Assembly (NCBI RefSeq): GCF_000153345.1
Contig: NZ_CH724126.1
Span: 532,493-596,492 of the forward strand
DNA length: 64,000 nucleotides
Reading direction: 5' to 3'
From: Neptuniibacter caesariensis
GTDB lineage: Bacteria > Pseudomonadota > Gammaproteobacteria > Pseudomonadales > Balneatricaceae
The notes under the pieces were generated by a model that was not told where the DNA came from, made no database searches, and worked only from the letters and a program-made list of their open reading frames with translations. The position numbers and the translations under genes were made by a program. Positions 60,017 through 64,000 of the stretch are shown in pieces. Positions within the stretch are counted from its first letter, which is position 1. The number at the start of each line of letters is the position of its first letter.

Positions 60017-62146
60017 TTAAGCACCTTCAATTATTAGGTCTTCATCAATCAGGGATTCAAAGTCTTCGACACTGAGCGGTCGGCTTAGCAGATAGCCTTG
60101 TACAACATCACAGTGTTCCTCGCGCAGGATAGACAATTGCTTCTCAGTTTCAACCCCTTCAGCAACAACTTTCAGTTGCAGGCCCTGGGCCATCAGAATA
60201 ATAGCCTGAACGATTTTGAGATCTTGCGGGTTTTTATCAATATCGTCGATAAAGGATTTATCAATTTTAATGTGATCTACCGGTAGGTTTTTAATTCTGC
60301 TTAGTGAAGAGTAACCTGTACCGAAGTCATCGATTGAAACGCTGATGCCCATGTCTCGCACCCGTTGGAGCTTTTCCTGAATACGGGCGAGATCTTCAAT
60401 TAATACACCTTCAGTCAGTTCCAGCTCAATATGATGGAGCGGTACGTTGTGTGCTTTAAAGGTGTTGGTCAGACGTTGTTCAAAATCATTTCTTAAGAAG
60501 CTGATTCCTGACAAGTTAATGGCGATTCGCGGAAGGGTCAGTTCATTGTCAAGCCATAGTCTGCATTGTCTGGCGACAGCATTCAGCACCCAATGATCAA
60601 GGCGGGAGATGAGTCCGCTCTGCTCGGCAAGCGGAACAAAGGTTGCGGGGGATATGGGGCCATGCTCGGGATGAGTCCAGCGCAACAAGGTTTCTGCCGA
60701 AAGGGGGGTGTTGCTTTCCAGGTCAAAGAGCGGTTGGAAGACCAGATAAAACTGATCTTGTTCCATAGCAATGGAAAGGTCCTGCCACAGTTCCATTTTC
60801 TGCTTAACCTGAGTATCACGAATCTGATTGAAATAGAGCCAGCCCTGCTCACGCTTTTTGGCAGTTTTTGCCGCTATCTCAGCACGACCAATGAGCTCAA
60901 ACTGTTGATCTCCATCTTCCGGGAAGGAGGTGATACCAATTCGCGCTGCAATTTGAATCTGTATGCTATCAAGTTGAATAGGCTGCTCGAGGGTATGGAG
61001 TAGCTCTGTGGTGAGACTATCAAGGTCTACATCATCTGGTTTATCGATAATCATTAAACCAAAGCAGCCTTCAGAGAGACGTCCCAAACTGTGATTCACT
61101 GAGAGGCGCTGGCGGAGCCGGTTGGCCGTCTCTATAAGGATCTGGTCACGTTGTTCGTCTCCGAGCTCGATTGTCAGATTGCGCAAAAGGTCCAGACGGA
61201 TAAACAGGAAATAGACATGTTCCTGGCTTTCGAAGTTACGTATAACTTCACGTTCCAGCGCCTCGCCCATTGCCCGGCGGTTGTATAGGCGGGTTACAGG
61301 GTCAAAGTTTTCCAGAAACTGAACATGCTCCTGCATATAACGCAGGCGCTTATTTTCAATCAGGTGTTCCCGGAAATGTTCAAGTGCCCGGGCCATAGAT
61401 CCGATTTCGTCTTGCTGTTCTGTATACAAGATCTCTTGATCAATATCGTCGTGCGCTACATCGTTCATCTGTTTAGACAGCGATGCTATAGGCCTGACAA
61501 TGTTGCGGGAGATTAGTGCGGCAGTGAGCAGCGCAGCGCAGAGTACCACGATGGTAATAATCAGATAACTAAAGGCTCGCTGAATATACAGGGGAACAAG
61601 GTCATCAATATAGATGCCTGTACCGAGGATCAGATTGCTCTCAGGGATCAGTTCGGCATAGGTGAGTTTGGCAACGGAAGGGCCGCCACTGGGCTTGGGC
61701 CAGTATAGCTCCCAGAAGTGCGAACCAGAGGGGGAGGAAATAACCTGTTTAAAACCGTCGATCATCATCTGCGGGTGACTCAGTGATGGCAGTTCACTAA
61801 TTAGGAAGCCTTCAAGCTCAGGGCGTTTGGGGTGAAGGTGGACACGCAGGTCCTGAGTCATGAGGTAGATGTAGCCGGAGTGACCATAGCTAACGTCGTT
61901 AATTAGATTTCTAAGTCGGTTGTTATAAACATTCTCAGAAATATTGCCTGCAGCTTTTTCTGACCTAAGGGCTATGACCTGGCTGGATGTTGCCTGCACT
62001 ACACTGCGAATTTGGTCTTTCTTACCGGCCAGCGTGTCTTGGTAGGAAAAATAAAACGCTAGGCTGGAAGTCGCTAGTATTCCCAGTGCCAGGATAGCGA
62101 CTAAACCTATCAGCTTTTGTTGGATACGAAAGTTACTAAGCTGCAT
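60017..62146 (-). CDS. Cache-HAMP-GGDEF-EAL cyclic-di-GMP phosphodiesterase-type protein
   Basis: The 709-residue protein has an N-terminal transmembrane helix, a periplasmic single-Cache domain (about 35-190, with GYIYLMTQDLRVHLHPK), a second helix, HAMP, GGDEF-like and EAL domains. The GGDEF motif reads SEGCF, so cyclase activity is unlikely. The EAL domain is largely intact: ETLLRW in place of EALLRW, ELELTEGVLIED, SIDDFGTGYSSLSRI, KIDKSFIDDI and VAEGVET. It most likely degrades cyclic-di-GMP in response to a small ligand of the Cache domain; pilT and pilU lie nearby on the chromosome. Confidence 0.92.
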   Translation of the reverse strand: MQLSNFRIQQKLIGLVAILALGILATSSLAFYFSYQDTLAGKKDQIRSVVQATSSQVIALRSEKAAGNISENVYNNRLRNLINDVSYGHSGYIYLMTQDLRVHLHPKRPELEGFLISELPSLSHPQMMIDGFKQVISSPSGSHFWELYWPKPSGGPSVAKLTYAELIPESNLILGTGIYIDDLVPLYIQRAFSYLIITIVVLCAALLTAALISRNIVRPIASLSKQMNDVAHDDIDQEILYTEQQDEIGSMARALEHFREHLIENKRLRYMQEHVQFLENFDPVTRLYNRRAMGEALEREVIRNFESQEHVYFLFIRLDLLRNLTIELGDEQRDQILIETANRLRQRLSVNHSLGRLSEGCFGLMIIDKPDDVDLDSLTTELLHTLEQPIQLDSIQIQIAARIGITSFPEDGDQQFELIGRAEIAAKTAKKREQGWLYFNQIRDTQVKQKMELWQDLSIAMEQDQFYLVFQPLFDLESNTPLSAETLLRWTHPEHGPISPATFVPLAEQSGLISRLDHWVLNAVARQCRLWLDNELTLPRIAINLSGISFLRNDFEQRLTNTFKAHNVPLHHIELELTEGVLIEDLARIQEKLQRVRDMGISVSIDDFGTGYSSLSRIKNLPVDHIKIDKSFIDDIDKNPQDLKIVQAIILMAQGLQLKVVAEGVETEKQLSILREEHCDVVQGYLLSRPLSVEDFESLIDEDLIIEGA

Positions 62147-62202
62147 CTTTATAATTATTAACTATTAGAGTGCTCATTATTGACATATAAAGGTGCGGAG
62201 GC

Positions 62203-62228
62203 AATAAAAAAGCACCCGAAGGTGCTTT
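62203..62228 (-). terminator. Rho-independent terminator of metK
   Basis: AAAGCACC and GGTGCTTT (62209-62216 and 62221-62228) form an 8-bp stem with a CGAA loop (TTCG on the minus strand). On the minus strand a TTTTTT run follows. It lies 27 bases past the metK stop. Confidence 0.9.
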
Positions 62229-62255
62229 ATTTTAAAACGTTTGTTTTGAGTCGTC

Positions 62256-63446
62256 TTACAGACCGGCTGCTTCGCGAAGTGCGTCGGCTTTGTCAGTCCG
62301 CTCCCAAGTGAACGCAGTAAAGGTTTCGCCTTTGTACTCCATCTCAAATGGGTTACGACCAAAGTGACCGTAAGCGGCTGTTGGCTGATACATAGGGTGT
62401 AGCAGGTCCAGCATTTTAGTGATCGCGTATGGGCGCAGGTCGAAGTGCTCACGCACCAACTGGATAATCTTCTCGTCCGAGATCTGGCCTGTACCAAAGG
62501 TGTTGATGGATACAGACGTTGGCTCCGCAACACCGATTGCGTAAGAAACCTGGATTTCACAACGGTCAGCAAGACCGGCAGCAACGATATTTTTCGCTAC
62601 ATAACGTCCTGCATAAGCTGCGGAACGGTCAACTTTTGATGGGTCTTTACCGGAGAACGCACCACCACCATGGCGTGCCATACCGCCATAAGTATCAACG
62701 ATGATCTTACGGCCCGTCAGACCGCAGTCACCTACAGGACCACCGATTACGAAGTTACCGGTTGGGTTGATGTGGAACTGAGTATCTTTGGTGATCCATT
62801 CAGCTGGAATCACATGTTTAACGATAAGCTCCATTACCGCTTCACGAAGGTCTGCCTGGGAAACATCAGGGTTATGCTGTGTCGACAGTACCAGTGCATC
62901 AACAGCAACCGGCTTGCCATTTTCGTAGCGGAATGTCAGCTGGGATTTAGCATCCGGGCGCAGCCATGGAAGAAGGCCTGATTTACGCGCCTCCGCCTGA
63001 CGTTCAACCAGACGGTGAGAATAGGTAATCGGTGCAGGCATAAGTACATCCGTTTCATTGGATGCATATCCGAACATCAGACCCTGGTCACCCGCGCCCT
63101 GATCTTCTGGTTTTGAACGGTCAACGCCCTGGTTAATGTCCGGGGACTGCTTACCGATGATGTTGATCACGCCGCAAGTGTCACCGTCATAACCTACATC
63201 AGAGGAGGTATAGCCAATATCGTTGATGACTTTACGTACCAGTTCTTCCAGATCAACCCATGCTGACGTTGTGATCTCGCCGGACACAACAGCAACACCC
63301 GTCTTAACCAGCGTTTCACAGGCTACACGTGCATGTTTATCTTCAGCAATGATGGCATCCAGTACGGCATCGGAGATCTGGTCTGCGATTTTGTCCGGGT
63401 GACCTTCGGAAACAGATTCTGAAGTAAATAAGCTGTATTCGCTCAT
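62256..63446 (-). CDS. metK: S-adenosylmethionine synthetase
   Basis: MetK makes SAM from methionine and ATP; SAM serves the radical SAM and methyltransferase enzymes in this window. The 396 residues have [20 protein letters not shown] near the N-terminus (His16), [10 protein letters not shown] and [19 protein letters not shown] with phosphate-binding residues. It is a typical tetrameric form with 33 bases to the terminator. The gene ends a stretch of minus-strand genes and is divergent from tkt. Confidence 0.98.
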   Translation of the reverse strand: MSEYSLFTSESVSEGHPDKIADQISDAVLDAIIAEDKHARVACETLVKTGVAVVSGEITTSAWVDLEELVRKVINDIGYTSSDVGYDGDTCGVINIIGKQSPDINQGVDRSKPEDQGAGDQGLMFGYASNETDVLMPAPITYSHRLVERQAEARKSGLLPWLRPDAKSQLTFRYENGKPVAVDALVLSTQHNPDVSQADLREAVMELIVKHVIPAEWITKDTQFHINPTGNFVIGGPVGDCGLTGRKIIVDTYGGMARHGGGAFSGKDPSKVDRSAAYAGRYVAKNIVAAGLADRCEIQVSYAIGVAEPTSVSINTFGTGQISDEKIIQLVREHFDLRPYAITKMLDLLHPMYQPTAAYGHFGRNPFEMEYKGETFTAFTWERTDKADALREAAGL

Positions 63447-63746
63447 CGTTATTAATACCTTTCAACAGATGTTCAGGGGTGGCTGATTTTGGACGCCAAT
63501 GACTTGAAAAGTTTAGCAGGCGGTTAGCCATCCGGAAAAATAAGCGCATATTCTACCTGCGACTAAGGTTAAATGCATATCTTTCCCGTTTGCCAAGATG
63601 AGAATTATCGATTTTTGAATGAAAAACGCTCATTTTTACCCTTAAAGTGCAATTCTTATTTGAAGGTTTCCTCTATCTGCGAGAAAATTGCGCCCAATTT
63701 TTTCCTGAACCTTCAATTTTGGGCAAAACGCCCAGGAGCTGAGTTA
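63447..63746. other. Divergent promoter region between metK and tkt
   Basis: These 300 bases hold the promoters of both genes. A TAGAAT (63555-63550, minus strand) is a fair -10 for metK without a clear -35. For tkt a TTGAAT (63615-63620) is a possible -35 with a poor -10. AGGAG (63734-63738) is the tkt Shine-Dalgarno. I did not find MetJ-type boxes or a recognisable SAM riboswitch. Confidence 0.4.
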
Positions 63747-64000
63747 ATGTCTTCTCGTAGAGAACTTGCCAACGCGATTCGCGCGCTGAGCATGGATGCC
63801 GTACAGAAAGCTAAATCTGGTCACCCGGGTGCCCCAATGGGTATGGCGGATATCGCTGAAGTGCTGTGGAATGATTTCATGCAGCACAACCCAACTAACC
63901 CGCAGTGGTTTGATCGCGACCGTTTCGTACTGTCCAATGGTCATGGCTCTATGCTGATTTACAGCCTGCTGCACCTGACTGGCTACGATGTATCGATCGA
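63747..64000 (+). CDS. tkt: Transketolase, N-terminal fragment
   Basis: The first 84 residues are visible; the gene runs off the window. Transketolase moves two-carbon units between pentose and other sugar phosphates with thiamine diphosphate. The start has AGGAG eight bases upstream. [53 protein letters not shown] and [19 protein letters not shown] are conserved, including the histidine residues that contact substrate and cofactor. It diverges from metK. Confidence 0.95.
   Translation, partial: MSSRRELANAIRALSMDAVQKAKSGHPGAPMGMADIAEVLWNDFMQHNPTNPQWFDRDRFVLSNGHGSMLIYSLLHLTGYDVSI

Noticed and set aside
63447-63746. SAM riboswitch or MetJ boxes before metK
   Set aside because: No AGACGTCT-like repeats and no recognisable riboswitch stems were seen.

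Overview
The window looks like chromosome from a marine gammaproteobacterium of the Oceanospirillales type (Neptuniibacter, Amphritea or Marinobacterium relatives); this is inferred from gene content and order, not from a database search. Almost every gene has a recognisable gammaproteobacterial family. Several blocks follow the gene order I remember from Pseudomonas: hemW-rdgB-DUF4426-metW-metX-yggT-proC-yggS beside pilT-pilU, pyrC'-pyrB-pyrR-ruvX-yqgE-tonB-gshB, and lptM-lysA-dapF-DUF484-xerC-yigB. I saw no tRNA, rRNA, CRISPR array, insertion sequence or prophage.

Layout. 1-11 kb: end of ilvE, glnE with its CYTH/CHAD partner ygiF, argA, a PepSY-PhoP-PhoQ-like signalling operon, a Crp/Fnr-type regulator between two small membrane proteins, and alanine dehydrogenase. 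11-16 kb: ilvD, then an nfsA-like nitroreductase, an EAL/HDOD protein and a TSUP exporter on the minus strand. 16-21.4 kb: a compact plus-strand cluster of a CofC-like transferase, a radical SAM enzyme, a methylthioadenosine-phosphorylase-type enzyme and a family-2 transferase. It runs tail to tail into a TVP38/TMEM64-FAD disulfide oxidoreductase fusion. The two transferases resemble the families found near arsenosugar genes, but no ArsM is present and the radical SAM enzyme is not a typical ArsS. This is the best candidate here for an undescribed pathway.

21.4-37.7 kb: a lipopolysaccharide region. Eight tightly packed minus-strand genes (several glycosyltransferases, a polysaccharide deacetylase, an O-antigen-ligase-like protein, an LpxL-type acyltransferase) are followed by msbA-hldE, a MATE transporter, an FAD oxidoreductase with an aldo/keto reductase, waaA and gmhA. 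cyaY, lptM and the lysA-dapF-xerC operon follow.

42.5-64 kb: a chemoreceptor with a duplicated sensor domain, hemW-rdgB, the metX-metW methionine operon, yggT-proC-yggS, the type IV pilus retraction ATPases pilT and pilU, the pyrimidine genes pyrC'-pyrB with pyrR, ruvX, yqgE, a TonB protein, gshB, rsmE, a Cache-GGDEF-EAL protein, metK, and the start of transketolase.

The genome is compact. Three convergent gene pairs overlap at their stop codons, and many genes in the same direction overlap by a few bases. Several start codons were moved from the longest open frame to an internal start, on Shine-Dalgarno or family-length grounds; each case is noted.
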